Of a stretch of 64,000 nt of DNA, positions 1 to 10,910 are shown one piece after another (positions within the stretch are counted from its first letter, which is position 1; each line of letters starts with the position of its first letter). The notes beneath the pieces were generated by a model that made no database searches, was not told where the DNA came from, and saw only the letters and a list, made by a program, of their open reading frames with translations. The position numbers were made by a program, and so were the translations under genes. This DNA is from Dermanyssus gallinae (taxonomy: Eukaryota; Arthropoda; Arachnida; Mesostigmata; Dermanyssidae): contig QVRM01004838.1 in assembly GCA_003439945.1 (NCBI GenBank), forward strand, positions 258,109 through 322,108, read 5' to 3'.

Positions 1-283
1 CAACAACAATAAATTAGGCACCCCCAGAGCAATTTGTAGAACCAAACATTTCATCGCAGTCGTACTGCTCGTGTGCCCAAGGTATTAATGATGTGTTAAT
101 GTCGTCGCTAGCCATCGATCGTAATCACTGTTACGTTACAATTTGGTGCAAATTTCTCCTCAGCTAAAAACTAATTAGTGTAGACACGAAGCAGTAACTT
201 GTTGTTGTTGTTTGCTCTTCAGGCGAGCTTAACTAAAACTTAAAGCGATTGAGTACAAGCGGATGTAGATAGGTTTAGCTTTG
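1..283. other. Anonymous non-coding sequence
   Basis: AT-rich sequence with a short CAACAACAA start and a short TTGTTGTTG run near 200. I see no gene or mobile-element signature. Confidence 0.5.
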
Positions 284-497
284 TATGCATTTGTGAAGCT
301 AGCACACGGCGAAAACAAAAATAATCTTGCTTGATATAAATAAAAGTAATAATAATACTAAAAACAGCTCGGTTATAGCCCGTTATTAATAAGCTCGGTT
401 ATGCATTTGTGAAGCTAGCAAATGGCGAAAACAAAAATAATCTTACTTGATACAATCATGGTAATAATGATAGCAAAAAACAGCTCAGTTATAGCCC
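284..497 (+). repeat. Two-copy tandem repeat, period 116 bp
   Basis: Two direct copies of a roughly 98-bp unit start at 284 and 400. Both open with TATGCATTTGTGAAGCTAGC and end with a CAGCTCNGTTATAGCCC block. They differ by scattered substitutions in the middle (for example ACACGG versus AAATGG), so the duplication is not very recent. The unit matches nothing else I noticed in the window. Confidence 0.85.
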
Positions 498-520
498 TTG
501 TAGATACTTTCATACTTTTA

Positions 521-566
521 GTGGCGGTGTGGCCTAGGGGACTGGTGCGCTAGTCATGGTTTCACC
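521..566 (+). mobile_element. SINE family B, truncated tRNA-like head
   Basis: The stretch beginning GTGGCGGTGTGGCCTAGGGG matches the tRNA-like 5' head of the SINE copies at 18.1, 38.3 and 48.6 kb. It runs on through a GCGCTAGTCATGGT segment that also matches those copies. Only the box A half is present. The sequence then runs into the decayed LINE that starts at about 571, and no box B or tail is visible. Confidence 0.55.
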
Positions 567-570
567 CGTT

Positions 571-900
571 GTTCACCGTGCAGGCGGAACGCAGTCCCTG
601 TTGTGGTGAGAGTTATGCCGAGGTATGTAAAGGAATTTCCATACTTGACTGGCGCACCCCCAGGCGGAGTTCGTCGCTAGCATCCAGGCGACCTCCTCTG
701 CGGAATTTAAGCGCCTCAGTTTTATTGTTGTTGATGGTAAGACCAACCTGGCTGACGTACCTCGATATTGTGACTATTGCTTGTTGCAAGTAGTGTCTGC
801 TCGTACTGAACATCACCAGATCATCAGCGTACAGAATGGCTTTGACGAGCCGATGCCTCGTCTCATAGTTAAAAATAACCGTGAGGTGTAGTTAACTCTC
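571..900 (-). pseudogene. LINE reverse transcriptase fragment (YADD)
   Basis: This is a decayed piece of a non-LTR retrotransposon reverse transcriptase, the enzyme that copies element RNA into DNA at the target site. Read on the minus strand it has the catalytic block AILYADDLVMF, with the YADD codons at 820-831. A helical segment and the block GLTINNNKTEALKF follow; the latter is the usual N-x-x-KT motif. After a frameshift near 630 comes FTYLGITLTTTG, the YLG motif that follows the palm. Upstream palm motifs and the thumb are missing. The frame is broken and no start codon is meaningful. It abuts the SINE head at 521-566. The clade is not certain; Jockey, CR1 and R1 all fit. Confidence 0.85.
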
Positions 901-3217
901 GGGAATCCGAGACTATGCCTCCAGGTGCCGACGGCGGCATGTAAATTGATGCATAGCTCTTAGAGGAAAATAAGCCTCTCGAAGAGCTTTCCTTTTGACA
1001 GGGGCTTTCCTTTGGCTTACCTTGGACCTACAGAAGAACCAACGATTTTGACTGCAGCTTGGGTTAATTTGCGTTATTTCTAGAAAAAGCTTTCTTGATT
1101 ACATGTATTACCCGTTTGCGATTTTAAGGGGTTCACTGACCATAGTAACTTCAATATTCGACGCATAGATGCTTTAAGTCCGCTATAACATTTAAGTCAA
1201 ATCACCGACCAGATTTAATGTTTGTACTACTATAGCTCTTGTGGCACTGCTGTGGAGCTAAGTATTAGAGAGACGTTTTAATTTTTTATCAATTCAAGTA
1301 TCATCTTTTTAGATTCTGGTCTATAAGGTTAATATTGTATTACGTCAGAACAGAGAAAATAATATAAAATATAAATATCTGCTACACTATCTGTCAGCCA
1401 AATGCTCGTAATGTGAGAGTTAGTAGAAGGAATCGTCCTAGTCTACTGTATGTAGGTCTACAAGTCGACTTGTAATTCGAGCACAGACTTTAGCTTTAGT
1501 AGACAATGCAATCAACCGTATTGTGAGAGCAAAAGACTACAAACGACTACACCAACGTCCTACATCCTTACAAATTGCAAAGATAAGAATGAAGATAGAG
1601 AAGACTATCGTAAAGTGCAAACGGACGGCAGAAAGTGCGTAGGCGAACAGTGGAACAACTAAGTTGCCTACGACAATTTGGATGTTTCGTAGCTGTGAAT
1701 GTTGGGTCAACATAAGTCAACAAAAATAAAAAATAAAGGTATGTTCGGTCCAAAATAACAACGATAGTTGCAGCATTAGAAACAACAACAACAACGACAA
1801 CGACGACAATCACAACAGTAACGGAGTTTGCGCTAGGTCTGAAATGATGGTCGGCTACGGAGTTTCCTCTTCTTCAAAGCCTACCCGTCGAGCACCATTG
1901 ACGCTGGGCGTTTGTTTGAGTTCACCAAGGCACGCTCGCCACGCTTCGCAAACGGTTAGCTTTGCCGGCTCTGGATTCACGATGGCTGGCATGGCCCAAA
2001 GATAAAGGACGGTGGTTCGTTCCAGGAGTGGCCAGCCGACGAGGTGTGGCGAAGATCAGAGTAACTAGCGTCCGTCGGTTCACATCTGAAAACTTGCGTC
2101 GAAACTATCGACTTCATTGGGTGACGGCAAATTGTCGTAATAACGTTGTCGTTGTTGCTGCTGGCGCTGCTCCTGCTTATGCTGGTATAGCTAGCTGATG
2201 TTATTGGTTTTCGTAGCCGAAGCGACCGACGGCGATATGATATCAGCAATGATATCTTGGTCATCTACCCCCGCTCAAGATACCTGCCATAACTTGACTC
2301 GGCTACTAGAGCCGTCACTGTCCACCATATTGCAAATCATGTCAGCGATCACTGTCCAGCACGATTACCTCACGTCGCATTTTCACTCGGATGAATCGCG
2401 GAGGATACCTGTCTAAGAGAATTCGTCTACTGTTATTGTGGTGGTTGTTGTTACTTTTTATGGTGGGTCTAACAAGGATGGTTGTAATTGCCCTGCTAAC
2501 ACTGCCGTCCTGCAATGACTTTATATCGTGTCTCGTATATGTGTCTGCCTAATGACATAGCAAAACAGAATAGTTATCATAATAACAGTAGTGTTTATGA
2601 TTACGATGACGGTAACACAAATAATCTACATTTGAATCTAATTCGGTTCCAGGTAAATTTAAATATGCGTCACTATAATAGATAAATTATTGGCAATGGG
2701 GGAAATAATTTATCTGTTATAGTATACCATTATCACTATACCATCTCGGCCACATATACATTTGCGCACAAAATTCAATTGATTTTAGTCCATATTTAGT
2801 TTTGTAAATACACTATTAAAAAAAGTAAGTCCGACTATGATTAATATAACATCCGTATTAGCAAACTGCAGTTTTTTCCTCTTAAACATGCATTGTATTT
2901 TCCCAAATATTGAAAACTAGTATATACTTACACAAGTTGAAACTAAAGTGGGCTACCTACAGTGTCTCGCAAGAACGTATTTATTAGTGAATTTTCTTTT
3001 GAAAAATCGTGCGTTGAAGTTTTTTTCCCAGAAGTCCTATAAAATATACAAATTACGGTATCAAATGAAAAAACATCTATGTAATTATATATATTAAATA
3101 TAAGCATATATATTCCTATACGTATATACATTTTTTCTCTCTGACATACGCTCATAGTTGGCTAAGATGTCTGCTGTATTATAGCGTCTAACTGCATCCA
3201 TCGTCATCACGTTCTTG
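901..3217. other. Anonymous non-coding sequence
   Basis: I see no recognisable coding or mobile-element motif. There is a short CAACAACGAC-type run at about 1778-1812, a GTTGTTGCTGCTG run near 2150 and an AT-rich stretch at 2640-3140. The open frames near 1960-2420 overlap each other on opposite strands and look like chance or composition. Confidence 0.5.
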
Positions 3218-4070
3218 TTAGTGGATAGGAATGTTGCGGCAGGACAATGCACAATTAGTCATGACAGAATTAAACCCATGTGGCGGTAAGAAGGAACGAT
3301 CGGCAAGTAGCACTTCGCTTCTTGAACTAAGAAGTGTAAGAAAACAGATGATGCTATGCCTGACGAATACGGGTTTAATCCCTTTTTTGGCTGCATGGAG
3401 GATAGTTTGGTTCTGTGAGATAAGAGACAGCAAGTGCTCAAGGTGATTGTAAAGCGGCGCACTTCGGAGTCGGGGGACTGGCCCGTTTCGACTAGACGAG
3501 GGCTTTCTCTTGCAAACATTTAAGGGATCCATTCCTTGGTTCTGGGAAGGATGGAAGGAGATAAGTTCGGCATTGTGATATATTTGGTACCCATCGAGGC
3601 GGAAGAATTGCAGAGTTAGCGTTACTTAATGGCGTCCCTAAGGTCCTGAGCCAGATGTGAGGTTGAAACGTACAGGGTCGCCGGAGGGAAAGAAACGACC
3701 ATCAATAGACCTCCCCTTACCTTTAATCGCCCGTCTCCTCATATGGTGTTCTTGTTCTGATGGTCAAACACGTTTTTTCGGAACCCGGACCACCGGTTTT
3801 AAATTCTAGGGATATGCTTGCTGCCGAGAACTTGTCGCCATTGCGTCCTGCTGCGATGAAAGCTTTGTGGTGCACTCGCGGTAAAAACGACGGTGCGCAT
3901 CAATACCCGGTGTTATTGCTTTTAGAAAATCATATGGTTTTAAAATACCCAATCCGCCTCGTGGGACTGAGTTTACTAGATAAGGATTATCCCATCAGAG
4001 AACAGTGAAGCACAGACGCCCGAACGACAAGGGTCCGAGACTACAAATCAACAAGCATTAAAAACTTGTT
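3218..4070. other. Unassigned sequence between mobile-element remnants
   Basis: Overlapping open frames of up to 104 codons occur on both strands (3218-3532 minus, 3231-3446 plus, 3760-4008 plus). None shows a motif I recognise, and none is supported by a neighbour. The base composition resembles the decayed LINE that follows, so this may be an older part of a retroelement. Confidence 0.35.
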
Positions 4071-4212
4071 TGAACTAACTCTTAGTCAATATTTAACGTC
4101 CACGAAATCGATTTTGCATTGCTTCGTAAGACGGACTCCATTGATACAAATGTGCAACGGTGGAGCTCGAACCCGTGCACCCACGAATGCACCACGCCAT
4201 CGGTCTCGACCA
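4071..4212 (-). mobile_element. SINE family A, copy with internal deletion
   Basis: On the minus strand this reads a tRNA-like box B (GGGTTCGAGCTCC), then GTTGCACATTTGTATCAATG, GTCCGTCTTACGAAGCAATG and GTGGACGTTAAATATTGACT. Each block matches the copy at 28004-28170 in the same order. Upstream, TGGTGCATTCG from the box A side joins directly to TGGGTGCACGGG. About 25-30 bases between box A and box B that are present in the other copy are therefore missing. That deletion would bring the two promoter boxes too close together. The two copies point in opposite directions. Confidence 0.8.
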
Positions 4213-4329
4213 ACAAACATTGCGAAAGGGCGCATTCATGGCTTCCTTCGTAGGTGGGATTAGAGAAGTCTGTCCTCGCCGTCGACTTTCACGCTTCCTA
4301 CCTAAAGCAGTAAGGCTGCAGGGGGACGG

Positions 4330-5402
4330 AGCCGCTGATTAAGATTCTAAGGAACAGAGTTACCGACAACGAGGAACGCAGAAAACGTACTATATTTTTT
4401 CGTGACGGTGATGTTACGTTGGCCAACAAGGAAAGAAAGGCCCGGATAGTATGCGCGAACTTTAAGAACATTGAGGAAGTAGCCCGTCCGATTTGACTTG
4501 ACTACCTAACAAAACATCTGGGAGGGCTATGGGAAGGTACGGATTTTGCGTCGCAAATTATAATTCATTCTTCTACAATTATTAATAGGAAATAAACCTA
4601 CTTCTACAGAGCTTATAGAAAATTGTATAAATGTTTATGTGCTCTGCGGCTGGGGTCGCTATGGCTTAGATGCTGACAAGATGCGTCGCCGTAGCCTAGT
4701 AGTCGACTTCCAGTTGTCGAACCTCGGTTTAACTTCCTTAAGAGTGGAATTTTTTTACGCCTTAGGAGGATGCTGGTAAAGTCCAAAGGCAGTAAGCCGT
4801 CTGCATTAATTACACCAATTGCAGTCAAAACGAATGCTTTAAAATCGGCTGAGAAGAGGGCTTGCAGCGCATCGTCTGAAGAATCAAAAGTCAATCCCAC
4901 TACAGGTGCCGGAACGTCAAATATCTTAGCCGGAAATGCCAAGGTGATTCTGGCCTTTGACCGTTAACCGCCTGTGTCTGTTCCTTTTGGAATAAATCCC
5001 ACTATGTCGTTCTTGAGCCCGATCAACCGAAGTTACGCTACAATTGTCATGGGGCATCTAGCTGACAAGTGCATTTTTCGCACGGCCTGCAAGAAATGTG
5101 GAGATTGCGACCACCAGGCTTCCAGTTGCAAGACAGTTGAAGTGTGACTACTGTAGTTGCCCCTACACGGCCGGATCGCCTTCCTGTTCGCGTATAGTGA
5201 GCGGAACAAGATCATCATGGAGGCGAGAGTTCAACAACAAGTCAAGGGATCGCAACCGTCTGCATCGATTACCGAGGGACTTGACGTCACAGCCACTGCC
5301 ATAGAAGACGTCCCTCAGCTCAGTCCATCAAAGGTAAGGTTTCGTACGCTGCAGTTTTTAGACGCATATCTGACACGCAAGAAAGCGCCGCTCCGCAGCT
5401 AA
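4330..5402 (+). pseudogene. Decayed LINE ORF1 with zinc knuckles
   Basis: ORF1 proteins of Jockey/R1/I-type LINEs bind element RNA and carry a tandem set of CCHC zinc knuckles near the C-terminus. Such a set sits at about 5028-5180. The first knuckle is degenerate and keeps only GHLADKC. The second is a complete CX2CX4HX4C (CKKCGDCDHQASSC). The third, CDYC with a distal C, has lost its histidine and lies in another frame. A stop follows the second knuckle, and a frameshift leads to YSERNKIIMEARVQQQ, the usual basic stretch after the last knuckle. A Ser/Thr/Lys-rich frame at 4770-4967 precedes it and is typical of the low-complexity N-terminal half. The earlier part from 4330 is less certain. 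It may or may not belong to the RT remnant that follows. Confidence 0.7.
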
Positions 5403-5769
5403 CCTTTCTCACCCGCGACCGTTTCCGAAACCCAAACGGAAGCGAACCCACACATACTAGAAGTCGTCAAGCTCGGCCGCGGTACACTGAGACGCAGGAG
5501 GCGCCTTAATAGACGTCCTTCGGATGTTAGAGGGCATGCACATGCGTCTCTAGTTTTGGATTCTGGGATTCAGGCGTCTCTAGTTTAGGAGCTCTAACAG
5601 GGCAATATGTCGGGTGTGTGAAGGTGTATCCACGAGCAGGGATCTTGTCAGACATATCGGCTGAGATTTGTCTTTATCGGCCAGGCGCGGTGACGCCGCC
5701 AATAGGCCGTCCACATTCCTTCGGGCTCCGACGTAAGAAATTGACATTAACACTTTACTCGTCGATATT

Positions 5770-7262
5770 TATGCGCCAAATATGTCAAACTACTACGCAT
5801 GTTACCCAAATCTGTGCGGCTTACTGTTGCGAAGGAACTTACCAACGTCCTCTTAAACGTTGCCAAGAACAACGACTTCTACGCCTGGTATCATTTGTTC
5901 TCCCTCGCTCCAGTCGCGCTGCGACTCCCTCAAACTTAAAGAACACGCGGTTTTGTCTGTCCTGATTAAAAAGAACCTACGCGAACTGTCAATGGGATTA
6001 AGGCTCAGGGACCTAGCACACAAGGGATTAACATCACTTTGGATGTTGATAGTGATGGCCCACCTCGTGGTTTCCATGCGGGTGAGGGTCAAGCTGTCTA
6101 GGAATGCCGGACGCAGTCATAATGGCAGGACCCGCAATCGTGTCGTCATTGACCCAGGCTGCGGGCAGACGTTGCACTCTAAAGGTTGATCGACAGATTG
6201 TTGGCTTTATTTGACTTCTCTCCCGACGATAGGGCTATTATACAGCCCCCTTGCAAGAAAAGCGAGCAGTTAGTAGTCAAGGGGCTGGAGCCCGGTTACA
6301 TGCCCTACACTGTTCGCGAATTGGGCCGACGCGCATAACTACAGGATTGCGGCTCGGTGTTGGCCTCATCGTGTCCCACCGATGTCGTTGTGCTGATTTT
6401 GCGGAAGTGTTGGCTCATCTTGGCTTGTCGTGCACCTCAACTGCAGGCCGACGAGCACGCTACTCGGATTTAAATAACACTTTGAGTCGAGCACTAAGAT
6501 TTGCTGAATTTTCTTGTGTACTGAAACCTCCGGGTCTACCCGGGGACGATGGAGAAAGACTCTGACTTCCTCTGAGCGTGGCCGCGTGCTTGTTTGGGAC
6601 GCAACTAAAACTGACTTATTAGCCCTTTTGATGGTCGGTGCAGTTGCGGAACGAGCAGGTCATGCTTTGAGATTAGCAGAGGCTAACAAATGCAGGAAAT
6701 ACTCTAGCGTTGGTTATCCGCCCCAATTTGATCCGTTGGCTTTCAAGACAATGGAAGGACCAGGCCCTCTTACACTCAAGGTGATTAAACGCGTTGTAAA
6801 GAGGTCTAGTACAAACAGCAGCTAGATCCCTGCAAAGCGTTGCCTCGGGTTTAGACGGAACGAAACCTAGGCGCCAAAGGTTGTAGCCCACTAGCGTATT
6901 AGTGATTGCTTATGTTATTGCTGCTGTTGCTTGAGCTCGGGAAAGGATAGGTCGAAGCACCGCGTAAGGTTTCCTACCAAATTGATGTTACTGAAGTGAA
7001 TGATCGATACGGAGCAGCCACAATGATGTCCGGTACGTTGCCATACGATCCTTATTAATAAAAAATAAATTATTATTAATGTATAATTATAATAATTATT
7101 ATTAAGAATAATAATCAGTAGAAGCACTAGACTTTCTACGGGAGACTCGAAGGCATTGGAACTCTTGCGTCAGAGGCTGTCGCTCCACATTCAACGAGGA
7201 AACGCAACATCTGCTCGGGACACACTATTGAACTGGGCTAATCCTGGGTTAGAGAATCTGTG
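5770..7262 (+). pseudogene. RT element remnant: flanking modules, RT palm lost
   Basis: Broken remains of an RT-containing element whose palm motif reads YLDDG where it survives (see 40590-41640). Order of modules here: an upstream segment reading LPKSVRLTVAKELTNVLLNV then AWYHLFSLAPVALRLPQ (about 5800-5925); a gap where the palm should be; a post-RT Cys/His block with ITTGLRLGVGL, CRCAD and LGLSCTSTAGRRARYSDLNN (6325-6480); a nuclease-like block with RGRVLVWDAT and AEANKCRKYSS (6570-6710); and the last conserved block LLRQRLSLHIQRGNATSARD (7162-7230), ending in a stop at 7262. I recall this module order from multicopy RT-containing proteins in invertebrate genomes. The D and WD(A)T pattern resembles the restriction-like endonuclease of R2-type LINEs, which is inference. 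Stops and frameshifts are frequent. Confidence 0.7.
6826..7142. other. Segment interrupting the RT-element remnant
   Basis: About 310 bases separate two blocks that are contiguous in the related copy at 34.2-34.7 kb. The segment is unlike the element and AT-rich at its right end, with AATAATTATTATTAAGAATA near 7100. It could be a small insertion or locally scrambled sequence. I see no clear terminal repeats or target duplication. Confidence 0.5.
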
Positions 7263-8230
7263 ACCACACGCTTACGCGGAGACAATTGTTCACTTCAAAG
7301 TCCTAACATAACAAAGTTATATAAAAACTATTCATTTTATTCTTATAATTGTTTAAGGTAGCGAGTACGGAATATATTCCAAAACGTATTTTGGAGACTA
7401 GTTAAGGTATCATTTGCGTATGTTTCATCTCATAGCTATACATCGCTAACATAGCGCGTTGACTAAACGAAAAGTTTTTCATAATATAAATACTTGCGGT
7501 TCCTACTTTAATGATTGGCTACATTGAAAAAAAAAAGATATATATATATATATATATATATCTTCAAAATATAAAATTAAAAGTCTTGCGTACTGGACAA
7601 TTGCAATTATTATTATTTTAGCATAGCGCTGAAGAAATGACTATGAAAACACGCGGCGTTTGCTGCGTGGCAGATCTTGCTCTAGTATAGCCTAGACGTG
7701 TTCTGTATTCTGCTTACATTCTTACAGCCTTCATTCTTCTCCCAGATTGGAAAGAGAAATTGCCTTACTTACGGCCCTTTCTCACGACAGGGTAATCGGG
7801 CCCCTCGAAGTTAATCGCTTTCCCGGCAACGTCGCCAAGGTTATGAGAAGATCCATATGATTGATATACTGGGGACACGTAGAACGTTCGTATTATCAAA
7901 GCTCGAACTATACATAGAAGCTCAGAAGCGACTCGCTGCTGGGCCGCATAATCGTCGTATACACAGCAGACACGGGGCGCGTTTAAATATTGTCTAAGGT
8001 CGTGCTAGAAAAGCACGTTCCGCAGGAGACGAGATCGTTCATCATTTTACCGCTTCTATCACGGGAAGCGTATCCCGGATACCGACTTGTACCGATAGGA
8101 CAACGGGTCTGCCCCGAAACGCCTTCCAACATCACAAAAGCGTACGTAAGCGCAGAGTCTTCAATGGCTTAATCTGCTAAGGTGACTAACGTCTACATTG
8201 GCTACTATTTTTATGCCTACAGATAACATG

Positions 8231-8236
<6 letters not shown>
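7263..8236. other. Anonymous sequence with a short TA array
   Basis: Contains a (TA)n run at 7538-7561. The 60-codon frame at 7990-8172 has no recognisable motif. Nothing else is supported. Confidence 0.5.

Positions 8237-8274
<38 letters not shown>
8237..8274. repeat. (TA)n array at the left edge of the mariner element
   Basis: About 18 TA units end a few bases before the mariner left inverted repeat. Mariner inserts at TA, so the array is a plausible landing site. It could also have grown by slippage from the target duplication. Confidence 0.9.
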
Positions 8275-8278
<4 letters not shown>

Positions 8279-8279
<1 letters not shown>

Positions 8280-8306
8280 GGTGTTCAAAACGTATCGCGA
8301 CTTTTG
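8279..8306 (+). repeat. Mariner left terminal inverted repeat
   Basis: Pairs with 9566-9597. The inner core TATCGCGACTTTTG is identical. The outer part is shortened and differs (GGTGTTCAAAAC versus GGTGTGTTCAAAAA). Confidence 0.85.
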
Positions 8307-8328
8307 TGTTTTTTCAAAAATTATTCAT

Positions 8329-9390
8329 TTATTCATGAATATCTATTTTGTCCCCTTCAAAGTAATCCCTATGAGATATTATACACTTGTGCCAACGGTT
8401 TTTCCAATCTTCGAAGCACTTCAAAAAACCATTTTTTTTTATCTTGTTTAGCTCCTCCTTCGATGCCGTCTTTACCTCGTCAAGCGTAGCGTAACGTCGT
8501 CCTTTCATGGGCCTCTTCAGTTTAGGGAACAAGAAAAAGTCACAGGGGGCCAGACCTGGGGAATACGGTGGCTGCGGCATCATTAGTGTGTTGTTTTTGG
8601 CCAAAAACTCGCGCACAAGCAACGATGTGTGAGCAGGGGCGTTATCGTGGTGCAAAAGCCAATTTTTGTTCTTCCACAAATCCGGGCGTTTCTGGCGGAT
8701 TGCTTCGCGCAAATTGCGCATAACTTGCAGGTAATATTCCTTATTGACCGTTCTACCCTGTGGCAAGAACTCATGATGCACCACGCCCCTGCAATCGAAG
8801 AAAACTGTCAGCAAAACTTTCACATTCGACCGAACTTGGCGCGCTTTTTTCAGTCTTGGTTCGTGCGGCAGCTTCCATTGAGATGATTGAGCTTTGGTTT
8901 CCACGTCATAACCATAAACCCACGATTCGTCACCAGTTATGACCCTCTGGAGCAAATTTGGGTCGTCGCGGACAGAGTCCAACATCTCATTAGCAATGTT
9001 CATGCGATGCTGTTTTTGGTCGCAATTGAGCAATTTTGGTACGAATTTCGCGGCGACCCGTCTCATGCCCAAATCATTGATAAAAATCAAATGGCACGAG
9101 CCAATCGATATGTTTAGGTCCTCAGCAACTTCTCTAACGGTGATTCGACGATTGGCCAATACCATTTTCTCCACTTCATTAATTTTTTCGTCTGTTGTTG
9201 AAGTGCTCGGGCGTCCGGCACGCTCTTCGTCGTTCACATCTTCTCGGCCTTCTGAGAACATTTTGTACCACCGATAAACGTTGCTTCGGTCCAAGGTAGC
9301 TTCTCCGTATGCCACAGTCAACATTCGGAATGCATCCGCGCACTTAATTTCGTTTTTCACACAAAATTTGATACAGGTTCTTTGATCCAT
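8329..9390 (-). CDS. Mariner transposase, intact DD34D frame
   Basis: A 353-residue transposase that would bind the inverted repeats and cut and paste the element at TA sites in the nucleus. Residues 1-115 form the paired helix-turn-helix region, including the typical GRPSTS linker (59-64). The catalytic triad is complete: D154 in TGDESW, D249 in HHDNAPAH and D284 in LAPCDFF. There are 34 residues between the second and third, the mariner spacing. KFVPKLL stands where WVPHEL is usual, so this is not a typical Mos1-like member. The start was set at MDQRTC because mariner proteins begin just before this motif; the frame stays open 15 codons further upstream. One change looks damaging or at least unusual: SPGLAP instead of SPDLAP at 278-283. 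The copy at 50 kb has the usual D. The frame could still be functional, but activity is unknown. Confidence 0.93.
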   Translation of the reverse strand: MDQRTCIKFCVKNEIKCADAFRMLTVAYGEATLDRSNVYRWYKMFSEGREDVNDEERAGRPSTSTTDEKINEVEKMVLANRRITVREVAEDLNISIGSCHLIFINDLGMRRVAAKFVPKLLNCDQKQHRMNIANEMLDSVRDDPNLLQRVITGDESWVYGYDVETKAQSSQWKLPHEPRLKKARQVRSNVKVLLTVFFDCRGVVHHEFLPQGRTVNKEYYLQVMRNLREAIRQKRPDLWKNKNWLLHHDNAPAHTSLLVREFLAKNNTLMMPQPPYSPGLAPCDFFLFPKLKRPMKGRRYATLDEVKTASKEELNKIKKNGFLKCFEDWKNRWHKCIISHRDYFEGDKIDIHE

Positions 9391-9565
9391 TTTTTTGAAT
9401 AGGTAAAAATCGAAGACGATCCAAAACACGTGCAAGCAAAGCAGCTGTCAACAATTAAGTGAACATTTAAAATGGCCGAGCTTGTCGGCATAAGTGAGAG
9501 ACATGAGTACCGACATAACGCCACAAAAAAAATCGAAATTCGAATATACGTAACCCGCGAAAATT

Positions 9566-9597
9566 CAAAAGTCGCGATACTTTTTGAACACACCTCA
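9566..9597 (-). repeat. Mariner right terminal inverted repeat
   Basis: Outer end of the element on the transposase 5' side. It ends CACCTCA and is followed directly by TA repeats. It agrees with the right end of the 50-kb copy except for one or two bases. Confidence 0.9.
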
Positions 9598-9613
9598 TAT
9601 ATATATATATATA
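9598..9613. repeat. (TA)n array at the right edge of the mariner element
   Basis: About eight TA units follow the right inverted repeat directly. Together with 8237-8274 they show that the element sits inside a TA array. Confidence 0.9.
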
Positions 9614-10910
9614 GACCTCGGATATACCTAACTGTATCCAACTGTATTCAAATGAAAATAGTGACTTGAACATATTTTTTTTCTTGCGTTGGTGCAAACG
9701 CCGGCCGAACGGAGGTATTTAGTCAATGTAACCTCCGTTTGCTTCGATCACCCTTTCTTTCAGGCTTCCATTTAATGCATAAACAGGCATACTGCTAAAC
9801 CTGCCTATAATTCAATCTGTCTCCCGATTGGCGGCAGTGAGCTAGTCTGTGTTGAAATGTATTTTTCTTTTTATTAGGCTTTTACTCAATTACTCGACAT
9901 ATAGTAATCCAGAGAAATCCAGAATGGACTGCTGGCGGCCAAGAATCCAAGCTGGAAATCGACTCTGTCTCTCTAGGGCATCTTCTAGTGACCGGTATTT
10001 TCGCCACCTGATTTTTCTGTCTACGGTGAATATATTTTGTCAAATAAGAATTGAACACGAAAAACCCAGGAGCACCCAACATTGCGGAGTCTGTTGACTT
10101 GATCGGCTTTATATAATCAGTCTTATACCACTAAAGAACCTGTCTTACTTTAGTAGTATAAGAATAATTCCTGAGGTCCCCTTTAGACGAGTGGTTTGCG
10201 ACGCAATTTAGAGTCGGAAGCGCGCATCAAAGTACAATGATCATGCCTATATGGTACGTAACCATAAGACAATAAATAATCTCTTTTGATAGATCAGACG
10301 TCGCCAAACGACCTTTTAATGCTAGCGTATATTTGCCTACGCTACAATGATATGCTATACTTATATATATAGATAAGAAAAATATAAAAATACGTCCGCA
10401 ATCTTAAAAGTGAGCTCTTTAAGAGCGTGACTATTGGAAGCGATTCAAAAGGTTCTGTGAGAAATGTTTAAGGTATATAAAATAAATAATCATGTATAAT
10501 TAATTTGAATTGATTTTAATGAATGTTCACGCTATATTTACTTTTCGTCGGAACCAACGTTATTAGGTGTTATAATGCCGAGGCAACGCCTATTTAGATA
10601 TTCTATATCGCCTGTACTGAAGCAGAAATTGCGTGTTTATGCGCTTGAACTGGCAATTAAGCAAGCGGGCGAAAAATTACCTCAGTGATTTTTTTACTGG
10701 GAGCCGAGAACAAAAATGCATACTGCTTTAACCTGAGTAATGTAGGATTCTCAACTCCACTAAAAATCTGGTAATTCCCTAACCTACATGACCAGGATAT
10801 TTGTGGTATGACTTTAGTGTATGTAGGGAGCCGCTAGTTTAACTTTCAGTCTTCAGTCTGCTGGCGATTATCCACACGTTAACGTCTCTCTTCCGTTATT
10901 GTTTTCGATT
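9614..10910. other. Anonymous sequence with a tRNA-like fragment
   Basis: Mostly featureless. At about 10178-10235 the plus strand reads GACGAGTGGTTTGCGACGC followed by ATTTAGAGTCGGAAGCGC. This resembles the D-arm and anticodon-arm half of a tRNA-Ser/Leu-like gene or SINE head. No T-arm box B follows, so at best it is a decayed tRNA-derived fragment. Confidence 0.4.

Larger units (their letters stand above)
8279..9597 (-). mobile_element. Mariner (Tc1/mariner, DD34D) transposon, near full length
   Basis: A 1.32-kb element, the usual mariner size. It has imperfect terminal inverted repeats, a single uninterrupted transposase frame on the minus strand, and TA repeats on both flanks. The right repeat, read inward, is GAGGTGTGTTCAAAAAGTAT. 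The left repeat matches it inward from GTATCGCGACTTTTG but has lost bases at its outer edge (GGTGTTCAAAAC), which may impair cutting at that end. A shorter relative at 50094-50563 keeps the better right terminus. Confidence 0.95.
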
